Positions 43,700-44,859 of a stretch of DNA of 44,859 nt are shown in pieces. The stretch comes from Isotricha intestinalis (Eukaryota; Ciliophora; Litostomatea; Vestibuliferida; Isotrichidae). The stretch covers positions 1 through 44,859 of the forward strand of contig JAJJLU010003620.1 in the NCBI GenBank assembly GCA_023807065.1. Reading direction: 5' to 3'. The translations under genes and the position numbers were made by a program. Within the stretch, counting starts at the first letter, position 1. Each line of letters begins with the position of its first letter. The notes beneath the pieces were generated by a model. That model was not told the DNA's origin and ran no database searches. It worked only from the letters and a program-made list of their open reading frames with translations.

Positions 43700-44608
43700 A
43701 TGAATAATAGAGAGACTGCAAAATTTTCTAAAGAAATCAAAATTAATGACAAAGATAATTTAGAAAATATCACTCAATATTTATTAGAATTAGAACAAAA
43801 CTCAAAATTATTCGATGAAAAAATTCAAAAATTAAATAAATTAAACGATATTAATAATGATAATAATGAAGGAAATATTTTAGAATTAGAAACAAAAGAA
43901 ATTGATACTGATAATTCACTTTTAGATAATAATAATACAAATATTAATAGTGACAATTTAAAAAATACATTTAATCCTTTTTCAAATAATGCTTTTCAAT
44001 CCATGATGAATTTAGATAATAATTATGATAATGAGTATAATGAATTAAAGAAAAAAATAGAACAATATGAAAAGGAAATTTCATATAAAGATGAATTAAT
44101 AAATGAATTAAAATTATCATATCAAGAAAAAGAAAATGAAAAAGTTAATAATGAAGAAATGGAAAATTTATTAAAAGAAATAGAATCTTTAAAAGAAAAT
44201 ATAAGAATAAATAATTCAGAAAAAGAAAAGCAAATAAAAGAAATAGAAACATTAAAATCTGAAAATGAAAATTTAAAAAAAGAAAACAATACTTTAAAAA
44301 CAGAATATATAAATAAAATAAATCAAACAGAAAATTTATCAATAGAATTAGCAGAATCAAAAACTAAAATAGCTAATTTAACAAGTAAAATAACAGAATT
44401 AGAAATATCAAAAAAACAAATAAACTCAAATTATGAAAATTTAAATAAAGAATATTTAAATATTAAAAAACAAAACGATAATATAAGTTCAGAATTAGAA
44501 GAACAAAAAGCAATAGGTTTAAATCTTCAAAAGCAAATAATGAATTTAAAGAATAATCCATATTACTCAAAAAAAAGAAGCTTAGATAATAATAATAATA
44601 AATATTAA
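43700..44608 (+). CDS. Long coiled-coil protein, unknown function
   Basis: 302 aa, single exon. The N-terminal ~100 residues are polar and Asn/Asp-rich with a short NPFSNNAFQSMMN patch; from ~110 to ~290 the protein is an unbroken coiled coil with Leu/Ile heptads (ENLLKEIESLKENI, IKEIETLKSENENLKKEN). It ends in a short basic tail (YYSKKRSL). Such proteins act as tethers or cytoskeletal rods; nothing identifies the partner. Its stop is 75 bp before the second LC8 gene on the same strand. Confidence 0.65.
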   Translation: MNNRETAKFSKEIKINDKDNLENITQYLLELEQNSKLFDEKIQKLNKLNDINNDNNEGNILELETKEIDTDNSLLDNNNTNINSDNLKNTFNPFSNNAFQSMMNLDNNYDNEYNELKKKIEQYEKEISYKDELINELKLSYQEKENEKVNNEEMENLLKEIESLKENIRINNSEKEKQIKEIETLKSENENLKKENNTLKTEYINKINQTENLSIELAESKTKIANLTSKITELEISKKQINSNYENLNKEYLNIKKQNDNISSELEEQKAIGLNLQKQIMNLKNNPYYSKKRSLDNNNNKY

Positions 44609-44683
44609 AAAAAAATATAAATTTAATATATTAAAAATTTAAATAAAATATAATTAAATATAACTGATAAAAATAAAATATAA

Positions 44684-44859
44684 ATGGATAAGGAAAGAAA
44701 AGCAATAATAAAGAATTCAGATATGACTGAAGATATGCAACAAGATGCAATTAATGTTGCAACAAAAGCAATTGATTCTTACAATATTGAAAAAGATATT
44801 GCTTGTTATATTAAAAAAGAATTTGATAGAAAACATAATCCTACTTGGCATTGTGTTGT
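44684..44859 (+). CDS. Dynein light chain LC8 (copy 2), truncated by the window edge
   Basis: The first 58 residues are present, starting [18 protein letters not shown] and reaching TWHCVV before the window ends. The protein is identical to the LC8 at 22935-23207 over this length; the DNA differs by a handful of silent changes (e.g. ACT for ACA, CCT for CCA). It has the same role as copy 1. Orientation is opposite to copy 1. Confidence 0.95.
   Translation, partial: MDKERKAIIKNSDMTEDMQQDAINVATKAIDSYNIEKDIACYIKKEFDRKHNPTWHCV

Noticed and set aside
1..44859. Entamoeba, trichomonad or Dictyostelium origin
   Set aside because: CDPK, calcyphosins and the Mei2-type RRM together fit an alveolate better; introns lack the long conserved trichomonad motif.
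1..44859. tRNA, rRNA, CRISPR array, transposon ends
   Set aside because: No GC-richer cloverleaf-like stretch, no spaced direct repeats and no transposase or reverse-transcriptase motifs were seen by reading; a covariance-model scan was not possible.

Overview
This is a very AT-rich stretch of eukaryotic nuclear DNA, dense with genes. It carries about 22 supportable genes on both strands, tiny GT...AG introns (26-50 nt), A-rich 5' leaders, and intergenic spaces often near 100 bp between convergent genes. The gene content points to a ciliated protist: two calcyphosin-family proteins, LC8 dynein light chain (two copies), a possible C1a-32/CLAMP protein, a possible SF-assemblin, a Mei2-type RRM protein and a plant/alveolate-type CDPK. 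TAA is a true stop (it follows the invariant LC8 C-terminus FKSG) and TGA is a true stop (it follows the Rab CC motif). An alveolate with the standard code fits a litostomatean (e.g. gut/rumen) ciliate best. That placement is inference.

Layout. 1-9757 (-) is a giant midasin-like protein with six AAA modules. It runs off the left end and is broken by two single-base homopolymer frameshifts. 10341-11768 (+) is a protein kinase fused to a small GTPase-like domain. 13185-14366 (+) is a K/E-rich, possibly ciliary protein. 15335-18380 holds a small CaaX-ended protein, a Mei2-like RRM gene and a Rab11-like GTPase. 19580-23207 holds a proline/lysine-rich protein, calcyphosin, a 3-hydroxyisobutyryl-CoA hydrolase-like enzyme and LC8. 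23673-27412 holds an N-myristoylated LRR-like protein, a Rab6-like GTPase with three introns, and an unknown.

27.7-40.4 kb is an inverted, partly decayed duplication. An AMPK/SNF1 alpha-subunit gene lies at 27701-29322 (+) and again at 38764-40378 (-). Each is followed on its own strand by a Vms1/ANKZF1-type VLRF1 gene, intact on the right (37321-38448) and a wreck on the left (32055-32967). Between them lie a CDPK, a WIPI/Atg18 PROPPIN, a degenerate calcyphosin and cytoskeletal candidates.

The right end (41-44.9 kb) has a GPI-anchor-like surface protein made of two six-cysteine repeats, a BspA/DUF285-type repeat relic, a propeller-like relic, a coiled-coil protein and a second LC8 copy cut by the window edge. 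Functional themes are signalling and membrane traffic (AMPK, CDPK, Rab, PROPPIN), ciliary/cytoskeletal parts, and ribosome assembly/quality control (midasin-like, VLRF1). No tRNA, rRNA, CRISPR array or intact transposon was seen.
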